13,878 bases of DNA from CAVPKN01 sp964588495 (GCA_964588495.1 CAZPPS010000047.1:1-13878), one strand, 5' to 3'; shown: positions 6,533 to 13,712, counted from the first letter of the stretch. The notes: a model not told the origin generated them from the letters alone. Numbers and translations are program-made.

Positions 6533-7747
6533 ATGTCTGAAGTCGCTTTGCAAATGTGCTTTTCTGAGCAAATTGGTGAAACCGAGGCAATGACTGGAAC
6601 CCAAAATCAGGGAACCCTGCAAACGGAAGGGAAAGATTACACCGTTCATTTTTTACCCAATTCAGAAGATGTGAGCGCAGCTGTTGATAAGTTTCTTCAA
6701 CAGGCCAATTTGCAGAAATGTCCTAAAGATGCGCTGCGTAAACACGATTTTGCGCACATCACCCAAGAACGGGTCGAAATCGAGGCCGAAATCAACGAAC
6801 TGTTAGAACACCTCGAGAAAAGTGAAAATGTGAAGGACAATCAGCCACTTTCTAAAGAAGCCAAGCCAAAATCGGCTGAAAAACAAAACGCCTCCGCTTC
6901 TTCTCAAGGGCAAGGTCAGGTCCGTCCTCAAGTTTTTTCTTCCCTATTTTCTTTGGCCCGCTCTGTGAATTCCTCTTTAACCCAATCCAAGCAGAAAAAA
7001 GAGAGTGATGCCCGTCTTGAAAAGCGTGCAGAGAGTCGTGACGAGACAAAAATTTCTCTCCAACCCCTCAACACTGTTAAAGTTGAGCAAAAACCAACCG
7101 AGCAATCCCGTTTTGACCGTGAAGGAAATGGCAAACAGGATCGTGACAGACAAAATGAAGAAAAAGAGGAACAACAAAAGAAAGCTCTAGGGATTTCTGG
7201 GGTTAAAGCCGCTAAAGAAGTCACGACACTCAACGCGGAAAAAGAGATACCGGAAAGTGAGCCCTCACAAAATAAATCTGCCAAGACTCCCCTTGGAGGA
7301 ATTGAGAATATCTACGTCCGCTTCATGGCTTTAATGGCCCGCATTTTAGGCCAGTCCGAGTCTGAGGCGCATCAACTTTATTTGCGCATTAAAGAGCGGA
7401 CCGACGCAATTGATTCTCTAACCGGTCTGATTGCCAAAATCAATTCTGAGAAAGGAGCCATCGACTGGACCAATAACGTTGAACTTAAGAAAATGGTCGA
7501 TCATGCCCGTACTTTGGGTGTGGACATTCCAGAGGGCAAATATCAGTGGACAGAAGATGAGAAAAAGCTTCTGAAAGAGAACATTCAAATGCGCAAAGAC
7601 AGTATGGAAAAGATGACTCAGCTGGAAAGAACAGACATGCAGCGCTATCTTCAGGAATCTTCCCAGTGCCATCAGGCCCGTTCTAACGTTTTGAAGCTCC
7701 TCAAAGAGGTCATCGATACATTTATCCACAACATCCGGCCTGCATGA
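6533..7747 (+). CDS. Candidate T3SS hydrophilic translocator / needle-tip protein
   Basis: This 404-aa protein has no signal peptide or membrane segment. Its N terminus carries GTLQTEGKDYTVHF (27-40), resembling a segment in the CopB- and CopD-like proteins downstream. Residues ~105-245 are low-complexity, rich in K/E/Q/S, and the C-terminal ~150 residues are predicted helical: an amphipathic helix (RFMALMARILG), a linker (ELKKMVDHARTLGVDIPEG) and a long terminal helix ending in IHNIRPA. The order X-chaperone-CopB-CopD equals lcrV-lcrH-yopB-yopD and sseB-sscA-sseC-sseD, so X occupies the tip or filament slot. The helix, V..(h)..G(I/V), long-helix pattern also recalls EspA/SseB. That is inference; no family was recognised with certainty. 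The ATG at 6533 is chosen over a TTG at 6515 because GAGG (6521-6524) is correctly spaced. Its TGA overlaps the next ATG (ATGA at 7744). Confidence 0.65.
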   Translation: MSEVALQMCFSEQIGETEAMTGTQNQGTLQTEGKDYTVHFLPNSEDVSAAVDKFLQQANLQKCPKDALRKHDFAHITQERVEIEAEINELLEHLEKSENVKDNQPLSKEAKPKSAEKQNASASSQGQGQVRPQVFSSLFSLARSVNSSLTQSKQKKESDARLEKRAESRDETKISLQPLNTVKVEQKPTEQSRFDREGNGKQDRDRQNEEKEEQQKKALGISGVKAAKEVTTLNAEKEIPESEPSQNKSAKTPLGGIENIYVRFMALMARILGQSESEAHQLYLRIKERTDAIDSLTGLIAKINSEKGAIDWTNNVELKKMVDHARTLGVDIPEGKYQWTEDEKKLLKENIQMRKDSMEKMTQLERTDMQRYLQESSQCHQARSNVLKLLKEVIDTFIHNIRPA

Positions 7748-8313
7748 AGTTAAAACAGCTTATTACCAGAATTGGCTTGAACCGGAAAGAGGAATTCCCG
7801 TTTCCGGAGGATTTGGAAGCTTATCTTGAAGATTTTGTCCCCAATACCCTTTTAAAGAGCGAAACTTTGCAAAAGGCCTTTGAAGTTTCCAATTACGACA
7901 TGGAAGCCGTTTACACAGAAGCTCACGCGTTTTATATGAAGGACAACTATCTAGAATCTGCGACCGCCTTTCGTTTCCTTGTCCTTCTCAACCCTTTTGT
8001 GGCCAAATATTGGCTAGGGCTTGGAGCGAGCCTTCAGCTTTTGCAAAAATACACCAAAGCCTTGCACAGCTACGCCATCGTTGCCCTTTTGGAAATCAAA
8101 AATCCTTATCCACATTTTCACGCTTTTGAATGCTACCTGGGCTTAGGTGACCAACAGGAAGCACAAAAAGCCCTTGAGGATGCCTATAAACGGGCAACTG
8201 AAAATCCAGAATACCGCGAATTTAAAGAGATGATCGAAAAGGAGCACCCCCATGTCCTACGGAATACAAACAACTGCCACACTCACCGAACTCAACCTGT
8301 TTGCAGCCGATAG
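7744..8313 (+). CDS. Type III secretion class II chaperone, SycD/LcrH family
   Basis: This 189-aa protein consists mostly of three tetratricopeptide-like repeats (about 53-86, 87-120 and 121-154), with TPR positions visible in AHAFYMKDNYLESATAFRFL, YWLGLGASLQLLQKYTKAL and ECYLGLGDQQEAQKALEDA. Such chaperones bind the two hydrophobic translocators in the cytosol and hold them soluble for export; the chlamydial homologues are called Scc2/Scc3 or LcrH. The start overlaps the upstream stop as ATGA without a strong ribosome site, suggesting translational coupling. The C terminus is odd: from residue 170 on, the frame runs through the first 62 bases of the CopB-like gene, giving a non-TPR tail rich in His, Asn, Cys and Thr. 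The usual family ends near 165-170 residues. Confidence 0.9.
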   Translation: MKLKQLITRIGLNRKEEFPFPEDLEAYLEDFVPNTLLKSETLQKAFEVSNYDMEAVYTEAHAFYMKDNYLESATAFRFLVLLNPFVAKYWLGLGASLQLLQKYTKALHSYAIVALLEIKNPYPHFHAFECYLGLGDQQEAQKALEDAYKRATENPEYREFKEMIEKEHPHVLRNTNNCHTHRTQPVCSR

Positions 8314-9799
8314 CGAGCAAGGTTTTGAGGAATTTGACTCCACACTTCCTGAAAATAAAAGGGGCGTAGAATTTAAAGGCTACAGCGGTAAGAGCTCGTT
8401 TTTGTGTAAGCAGGGGGCAAGCCAGCTTAAAGCTACCCTTAAAAGCGGCGACGTTTTTACAAAAACGGTCACAACGCCTATGACTCCTGTTTTGAAATCC
8501 CCTATGACTCATGTGGCTGCCCTGAATAGCAAAAACTACACACCAGCAGGCGCTCCTTTTGCACAAAAAAGTGAAGCAAAGCCTCAGTCTTTTCAGGCGC
8601 CGCTAGCCAAACAAGAGGCAAAACAAGACGCGAGCCCCTCAAATGTAAAACCTCAAACACCTCCTCAAGGAGAAAAGGTTGTTGTGCCACAAGGACGCCC
8701 CCAAGCTTCTTTGCAAACTTCTAAAACAGCTCCAGCAACGCTTGCAAAGCTTAACCCAACAACTGAGAGACAACACTCCAACACGCTCAACAAACAACAC
8801 AATTCCCAAAATGAAAGCCCACTTGAGCGTTATTCATGGAAAAAAGAGGAGACCCAAAAATGGTGGGAAGCTCGCTACCATGAAAGGGAAAAAGAGGGTG
8901 GCAATCAGCAGCAACAACAGCAAGAGGATGAAGGAAAATGTGTAGCGATTAGCAAAAGCGCCTCTATTTCGAATCATCACACGCAAACATCAAATAGCTC
9001 AAAGCGCAAACCGATGCTGCCCGCTCCCAAAATCGGGGCTTTTGCTCTCTATTACATCCTGACAAAAATGGGCATTTTCTCTGATGGAAGCTCCAATTTT
9101 GCCTACAAGAAAGAAATTGAGTTTGTAGATTCTGAAACAAGCGAAGTTCACAAAAAACGCTTAGACGATATCAAGCTCAATATCGACAACGAAAAACAGG
9201 CCGCCCGCTGGGGGATTGCGATTAAAGTCTTCTCCTGGATTGCCTCTTTGATTGCCATTATCACGGGAGTGGTCTTGATTGCGACAGGCGTCGGCGCCGT
9301 GGCAGGAGCCATGCTAATCGCAGGCGCAACCATTCAGCTGGGCTCGCAACTGATGGAGCTCACCGGCGGTTGGAAAAAAATTGCAGACCTCCTTCCGGGT
9401 GAAGATACTGAGAAAAAACGGGCTGTGATCAGCTGGATGCAAATTGGGATTGCGGTTTTGTGCCTCGCTCTTTCAGGAGCAGGGGTCCTTTGGACGGGCA
9501 TGACAAGTTTTGGAGAAGCGATGCAGACAGCCATGAGTGTGATTGGAGGCGTTGCCACAATGGGAATGGGAGTTTGTTCGATTGGCGAAGGGATCACCAG
9601 CTTTTTCTACAAAGACAAGCTGGGTGATGTCAAAGCTTTTGATAGAAGACTTGCTCAATTAAAGCATATGAGACAAGATCTTATGGAAAAAGTGGAGCTC
9701 GGCCTCGATCGGCTGGAAAAGCTTTTTGAAGATTTAGCACAAGCCCTTGAGTTTGAAGAAGAGCTCTTTTGGGCTGATCAAATGATCAATAGAAGGTAA
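8252..9799 (+). CDS. copB: CopB-like T3SS hydrophobic translocator (YopB/SseC/IpaB type)
   Basis: This 515-aa protein should insert in the host-derived membrane and form the translocon pore with the CopD-like partner. It has two long hydrophobic regions, ~321-361 (IAIITGVVLIATGVGAVAGA) and ~391-451 (ISWMQIGIAVLCLALSGAG and following), separated by a short charged loop, as in YopB/SseC/CopB. The N-terminal ~260 residues are low-complexity (P/K/Q rich, with a Gln run near 219-224), and the C-terminal ~60 residues are a charged helix. Two PxLxxP motifs, PVLKSP (79-84) and PMLPAP (254-259), fit the binding site for SycD-class chaperones. The start is fixed by AAAAGGAG at 8237-8244, seven bases before ATG, inside the chaperone gene. 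The gene symbol is by family resemblance; chlamydiae often carry two copB copies and I cannot say which this is. Confidence 0.88.
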   Translation: MSYGIQTTATLTELNLFAADSEQGFEEFDSTLPENKRGVEFKGYSGKSSFLCKQGASQLKATLKSGDVFTKTVTTPMTPVLKSPMTHVAALNSKNYTPAGAPFAQKSEAKPQSFQAPLAKQEAKQDASPSNVKPQTPPQGEKVVVPQGRPQASLQTSKTAPATLAKLNPTTERQHSNTLNKQHNSQNESPLERYSWKKEETQKWWEARYHEREKEGGNQQQQQQEDEGKCVAISKSASISNHHTQTSNSSKRKPMLPAPKIGAFALYYILTKMGIFSDGSSNFAYKKEIEFVDSETSEVHKKRLDDIKLNIDNEKQAARWGIAIKVFSWIASLIAIITGVVLIATGVGAVAGAMLIAGATIQLGSQLMELTGGWKKIADLLPGEDTEKKRAVISWMQIGIAVLCLALSGAGVLWTGMTSFGEAMQTAMSVIGGVATMGMGVCSIGEGITSFFYKDKLGDVKAFDRRLAQLKHMRQDLMEKVELGLDRLEKLFEDLAQALEFEEELFWADQMINRR

Positions 9800-9803
9800 T
9801 GGT

Positions 9804-11219
9804 ATGGGATTTTCTGTTGCAGGATCTAATCCGGTAAGCACAATTTTGGCAGAAATTAGTTTGGCTCAAGGCGAGGGACTTGAAGAAGTGCTTGTCGAGC
9901 AAGAGCTCTTGGAGCCCGAGCAGATGCTCAAGGAACTTTTTTCTAAAGGGACTTTAGAAAGTGGCGGTAAATCCTTCATTTTTACATGTAAAGAAGGGTT
10001 TGTTTTTACCCAAAAACTGACCACCTACCTCTCCGACATTAACAGACCTACCTTACAAAAAAATAGCGACTCCAAAAAAGGAGAGAACCACCTCTCGTTC
10101 AAAGAGAGCACTGTTAAGGAAAAAGAGCTTACAACCATTAAGTCTGACAAACAAAATCTCGATGGAAGACCTTCAGAAAAAAAAGATCCTTCGCTCCCTA
10201 AAACTCAAGAAGTTGTCAGACGCACTTTTGAAAAAGCGGTTTTACCCAAACACGAATCCCCTCCGAGAGACATTGCACGGCTGCAACAGCAGACGCCTCA
10301 TGCAAAAACTGTCGAACATAGAATGCATCAGGAAGTAGCTTCCCGAAAAGAGCAACAGGGGCGCCCTATTGTCGAAAACAACCAACGACGGCACGTTGAA
10401 CCCCGCAAAGCACAGGAAAACGCGCGGGAGATGATCCAAGCCCAAAATCAAAAGCTCGAAAAAAAAGAAGATCAGGAACGGGACTCTCAAAAGCGCAAAC
10501 AGGAAGAAGAAGAGGGCTTTGCCGAAGGGAACAACCAAAATCAGCAGCAAAATGGGGATGAAGAGACCAAAAAAAGCAAAAATGTGACCAAAATTGATGA
10601 GTCCTTTGCCAAAGAATTCAACGAATATGCGGTTCAAGATTCTAGTTTGAGCGAAATCTTTAAAGTGCGTGTATCCCAGTTTGATGTGCTTCTCCTCTTT
10701 ATTGAGATCATGAAGCTCGATATCAAAAGCCGTGAACAAGAAAAGCTTTCGAGACGATTAGAACGGGAGCTCCAGCTTGCCCACATGCAAAAGGTAGTCG
10801 ATAACTACAAATCTCAAGGAAAGTGGACCATGTTTGCCAACCTTGGCTCGGGCGTTCTCGCAATTGTTTCCGGCGCCTGCCCTATCATCGGCCACATGCA
10901 GGGCGATTGGATCTTGGGCAAGCTCAAAGGGTTCTTTTCAAGCTTAGCCGATGTCAAAAAAGATCAGTTCTTCAAAGGGATTACCAAAATGACCTACGCG
11001 ATGTCAGAGATGCAAAAAAGCGCCGGTCAAATCTACCAAACCTTTGCAGAGGGAGATCGCACTTACGACCAACACATGAGCGATTTGCATAAAACCGACT
11101 GGGAAGAGAACACCCGCTCCATGGATGAGATCAAAGACAACTGGAAAGGGATCGAGAATTTCCTCTACCAAGCCTTGCAGATGTACCACGAAACCATCAG
11201 ACAACTCTATAGTCACTAA
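9804..11219 (+). CDS. copD: CopD-like T3SS minor translocator (YopD/SseD type)
   Basis: This 471-aa protein has one clear hydrophobic segment at ~341-363 (FANLGSGVLAIVSGACPIIG), a long charged N-terminal half with coiled-coil-like K/E/Q/R runs (~195-260) and an amphipathic helical C terminus (380-470). This is the layout of the second translocator that pairs with CopB. The N terminus has GTLESGGKSFIFTC (49-62), similar to segments in the two other export candidates of the operon. It begins four bases after the copB stop with AGAAGG seven bases before ATG, so it is cotranscribed. It is the last gene of the operon: a strong hairpin of the following repeat element begins ~20 bases after its stop. 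Identification rests on gene order and hydrophobic pattern more than on sequence motifs. Confidence 0.82.
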   Translation: MGFSVAGSNPVSTILAEISLAQGEGLEEVLVEQELLEPEQMLKELFSKGTLESGGKSFIFTCKEGFVFTQKLTTYLSDINRPTLQKNSDSKKGENHLSFKESTVKEKELTTIKSDKQNLDGRPSEKKDPSLPKTQEVVRRTFEKAVLPKHESPPRDIARLQQQTPHAKTVEHRMHQEVASRKEQQGRPIVENNQRRHVEPRKAQENAREMIQAQNQKLEKKEDQERDSQKRKQEEEEGFAEGNNQNQQQNGDEETKKSKNVTKIDESFAKEFNEYAVQDSSLSEIFKVRVSQFDVLLLFIEIMKLDIKSREQEKLSRRLERELQLAHMQKVVDNYKSQGKWTMFANLGSGVLAIVSGACPIIGHMQGDWILGKLKGFFSSLADVKKDQFFKGITKMTYAMSEMQKSAGQIYQTFAEGDRTYDQHMSDLHKTDWEENTRSMDEIKDNWKGIENFLYQALQMYHETIRQLYSH

Positions 11220-11231
11220 AATCGTGCCCGT

Positions 11232-11374
11232 TTTGGAGTGCGGTGACTTGTCACCGCTTTCAATTGGCAAAAAGACTAGTTTTCTAAACAGTTTATTACC
11301 GACAGGGCGGCGAAGAACGCCGCTACTTTTTGGCAAAGCCTTGAAAAGGCGGTGACAAGTCACCGCACTCCAAA
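11232..11374. repeat. 143-bp inverted-repeat element, copy 1
   Basis: The element starts with TTTGGAGTGCGGTGACTTG and ends with its near-perfect inverse (...CAAGTCACCGCACTCCAAA at the right end), arms of ~26 bases. Each arm is itself a hairpin: GCGGTGAC and GTCACCGC at 11240-11257, and again at 11349-11366. A third small hairpin (GCGGCG/CGCCGC) lies inside. The left hairpin is followed by TTTC and could end transcription of the translocon operon. The interior has no gene; short frames through it are by-products of the repeat. Confidence 0.85.
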
Positions 11375-11415
11375 GAAAGATTAAAAGGGCGCTAGACCCA
11401 GTCACCTCGAGTTTT

Positions 11416-11658
11416 TTTGGAGTGCGGCCACTCGTCGCCGCTTTCAATTGGCAAAAAGACTAGTTTTCTAAACAGTTTATTACCGACAGGGCNNNNNNNN
11501 NNNNNNNNNNNNNNNNNNNNNNNNNNNNNNNNNNNNNNNNNNNNNNNNNNNNNNNNNNNNNNNNNNNNNNNNNNNNNNNNNNNNNNNNNNNNGGCGAAGA
11601 ACGCCGCTACTTTTTGGCAAAGCCTTGAAAAGGCGGTGACCAGTCACCGCACTCCAAA
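11416..11658. repeat. Inverted-repeat element, copy 2, interrupted by the N gap
   Basis: A second direct copy of the element begins 184 bases after the first. Its left part (11416-11492) equals copy 1 except for substitutions in the left hairpin (CGGCCACTCGTCGCCG), and its right part (11593-11658) equals copy 1 except for one base near the right hairpin. The two parts sum to 143 bases, exactly the length of copy 1, with no base missing or repeated at the gap. Confidence 0.85.
11493..11592. other. Assembly gap (100 N)
   Basis: Exactly 100 undetermined bases, the size commonly used as a placeholder for unknown length. The gap sits inside the second copy of a repeated element, where short-read assemblies typically break. 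Real content could be nothing, extra repeat copies or a larger insertion. Confidence 0.95.
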
Positions 11659-11662
11659 GTTT

Positions 11663-11965
11663 TTATACTTTGTTCAGGAGGTTGAGGAGTGTGTAGCCGG
11701 AAGAAATGCCTGTCTCTAAGCCGACGGCGACGCTGGCTGGCAAGCCAAGATTGACCATCACAATGTCGACAACCTCTACTGTCAGATCCTGCTCTTTAGC
11801 TTCGAATTCAGAATCTGCAATCCCACCTCTCAACATTGCGCCAAACGCAACGAAAGCGAGTCCCGTAACGGCACTCGCCGCGATTCCTGTCGCAGTTCCA
11901 CCAGCGACAGCCACTGTCAGTTTGGCAGTTTCATAAAATCCACTCTTAACGGCGCTGAGAGACAT
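11663..11965 (-). CDS. Small hydrophobic protein of unknown function
   Basis: I do not recognise this 100-residue protein. It has a Gly/Ala-rich hydrophobic segment at 17-49 (VAVAGGTATGIAASAVTGLA and on), a short acidic bridge (DSEFEAKEQD, 51-60) and a second hydrophobic stretch at 64-88. The pattern suggests a two-helix hairpin in a membrane, which is also how small Inc proteins look, but there is no Inc-specific motif. GGAG about nine bases before the ATG supports the start, and TATTAT at 11995-12000 could be a -10. The stop lies five bases from the end of repeat copy 2, so the gene may have been trimmed by insertion. It is flanked on its upstream side by the inverted repeat at 12005-12167. 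Confidence 0.6.
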   Translation of the reverse strand: MSLSAVKSGFYETAKLTVAVAGGTATGIAASAVTGLAFVAFGAMLRGGIADSEFEAKEQDLTVEVVDIVMVNLGLPASVAVGLETGISSGYTLLNLLNKV

Positions 11966-12004
11966 GAAAAAAACTCCGATTTTGTAAGAGGCGATAATAA
12001 CTCT

Positions 12005-12167
12005 TAGACCTCTTTCGAAATTCCATTTGTTCGTTAAAATTGCCCTTTTGGCATCTTTGCATCAAAATTTCTCGACCGTATGTACGCATATGCTCTCAAA
12101 ATTTTAATGCAAATCTACACAAAAATAGCTAATTTTTCCACACAAAGCGAATTTCGAAAAAGATCTA
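12005..12167. repeat. Long imperfect inverted repeat, MITE-like
   Basis: The outer arms TAGACCTCTTTCGAAATTC (12005-12023) and the inverse at 12149-12167 match with two mismatches. The inner arms TTTGCATCAAAATTT (12056-12070) and AAATTTTAATGCAAA (12099-12113) match with one. Bases between the arms pair loosely. The element is A+T rich and non-coding, and it fills most of the space between the small hydrophobic gene and the end of the Inc-like gene. It is unrelated in sequence to the other three repeat families here. Confidence 0.65.
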
Positions 12168-12226
12168 TTTAAGAAAATGCAAACAACTTTATTTCATTGA
12201 AAAACAAGTAGCTCGTTAGATCCTCT

Positions 12227-13642
12227 CTACTTTAAAGGTACAGCTTCCACAAATTTCTGACCATTTTGTGTGATGCTTAAAGGTCTTAACTGATAGTTTC
12301 TTGTGCCTATACCATAAATGTAACATTCTAATTTACTGTCATCCTCGAAATATTTCGCAATACGTACAGCCCATGGCTCTCTGAAGGGATTTAGCGACAA
12401 TTTGCCATCCTCATGTCTAAAGACAACGACAGGTGGATTATTGCTGTTAAATGCCAGACTATCCTCTTTCTGATGGCCAAGAAAAATGGCACAGCCGTCG
12501 CCATTATCACAGTGTTCCAGCCTACCAGAAGCTATCATACGGATATCAGCACAGCTATTACTTTTACGAGGATCTATAGTTTGACCAAATTCTGGATTAA
12601 AACGTGCAAACTGATCGCTATCATAGCCTGCATATACAAACTTTTGACCCTCTGGTCCTGTTTCTACATTTTTGAAATCTGGATGATAGGAAAAATCAGA
12701 AACCTTGTGTCCCCTTATACCGCTGCACCAACTTATTCTTAGAGAATTTTCATTTTCATTCCATCGGACCTGAGAAGGCTTCACTGTTGTGTCTGAAGGG
12801 GATAAATAACGTTTGCCAGCGTCCTTTTTAAAATACAAAATGGGAGGGTTGTTTGGACCAAATGCACACTCCCCCTTAAATTGCGAACCCATTACGATTG
12901 CCCAACCCTGCTGATTATCATAGTCACTCAAAGTGTCCCCTATTTTACAGATGCTGACTCCCTCACATATGACCTCTGGAAGAGCTTGAGCTCCAAAATT
13001 GATTTTTACTGAAGGCTGCATTCCTTGAGGTGCATAAGTAGGTTGAATAAATTGTTGCCCTTGAGGTCCAGTGGTGGCTTCCTTTTCTATCGTAAATATT
13101 AGCGGACAATACTTACCAACCAGCTGCAAAACCCCCAATTCGTGATTGTAAACTATTTTTTTATAAGACCTTAAGTCATAACCGTCAAAATCTACGATAG
13201 GAGGATTGTCTTTGCTTAAAGATAACTTATCGACGACACCCAGAACAAGGGCGAAGGCTCCCGCGTGGAGATTCGTATATCCTTCAACACTCTCTGGAAG
13301 GACAAAAACCGTACACCCCTCACAAGGCACTTCAACGCGTTCAACATCCTCTATAGTGGGGAATCGGCCAACTATATTTGCTTCACCGTTCTTTGGCCAG
13401 AAAAAGACCGCCGCAAAGATACAACCAGCTCCAGCAAGATCCACAGCCAAGATTGTAAAGACAAGATTGGTTTGAAAATGACCATAGAGCTGCCACGCAG
13501 CAATGGCTGATCCGATCAATACAATCACCCCAGCAACGGCTAGCCCTCCAAGGATCATTTTTTCTGAACATGATGGGTCTTCTACCTTTTCAGGCATCCA
13601 AGACGATTCGCTTGTTGTTTTAAAATCTGCAGGATTTGACAT
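12227..13642 (-). CDS. Inc-like membrane protein with three internal repeats
   Basis: This 471-aa protein has no signal peptide. Residues 29-52 and 57-82 are two hydrophobic helices split by a short YGHFQ loop, the bilobed domain that defines chlamydial Inc proteins (T3SS substrates placed in the inclusion membrane). The remaining ~390 residues hold three divergent copies of one unit (about 105-200, 224-337 and 363-467). Each has a hydrophobic turn (ALVLG at 131-135, AIVMG, AIFLG), then NPP(I/V) (146, 265 and 402), a (Y/V/D)F, and a closing GQ(Q/K)F (195-198, 332-335 and 461-464). I do not recognise the repeat family; it looks beta-rich and Cys-containing. A ribosome site GAGAGG precedes the ATG. 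Inc assignment is by pattern only: a bacterial inner-membrane protein with a large soluble domain would look the same. Confidence 0.7.
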   Translation of the reverse strand: MSNPADFKTTSESSWMPEKVEDPSCSEKMILGGLAVAGVIVLIGSAIAAWQLYGHFQTNLVFTILAVDLAGAGCIFAAVFFWPKNGEANIVGRFPTIEDVERVEVPCEGCTVFVLPESVEGYTNLHAGAFALVLGVVDKLSLSKDNPPIVDFDGYDLRSYKKIVYNHELGVLQLVGKYCPLIFTIEKEATTGPQGQQFIQPTYAPQGMQPSVKINFGAQALPEVICEGVSICKIGDTLSDYDNQQGWAIVMGSQFKGECAFGPNNPPILYFKKDAGKRYLSPSDTTVKPSQVRWNENENSLRISWCSGIRGHKVSDFSYHPDFKNVETGPEGQKFVYAGYDSDQFARFNPEFGQTIDPRKSNSCADIRMIASGRLEHCDNGDGCAIFLGHQKEDSLAFNSNNPPVVVFRHEDGKLSLNPFREPWAVRIAKYFEDDSKLECYIYGIGTRNYQLRPLSITQNGQKFVEAVPLK

Positions 13643-13678
13643 AGTGCCTCTCTTTAAAAGTCAGTGTTATAAGAAAGG

Positions 13679-13684
13679 ATTATA
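13679..13684 (-). promoter_or_regulatory. Possible -10 element for the Inc-like gene
   Basis: A perfect TATAAT occurs on the minus strand 36 bases before the ATG of the Inc-like gene. No good -35 is found 16-18 bases upstream; TTGATG is present but too close. The distance to the start suits a promoter. Confidence 0.35.
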
Positions 13685-13712
13685 AATTTTACATCAAGAA
13701 ATTCACTTCTGG

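Noticed and set aside
6928..7284. Ser/Phe-rich minus-strand frames inside the first operon gene
   Set aside because: They mirror the K/E/Q low-complexity region of the sense gene, with no independent support.
10242..10739. 165-codon minus-strand frame within copD
   Set aside because: Hydrophobic shadow of the K/E/Q-rich sense strand; copD has the ribosome site, gene order and domain pattern.
11125..11355. Plus-strand frame through repeat copy 1 (LECGDLSPLSIGKKTSF), and the similar frame at 11417-11719
   Set aside because: It is the translation of the inverted-repeat element, recurs in both copies, and the second spans the N gap. No start signal is present.
11004..11447. Minus-strand frame of 147 codons over the end of copD and repeat copy 1
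   Set aside because: It is antisense to copD and continues into the repeat element; phrases such as SAVTCHR come from the hairpin sequence.
11232..11658. CRISPR-like repetition
   Set aside because: There are only two long copies with inverted ends and no short repeats separated by unique spacers.
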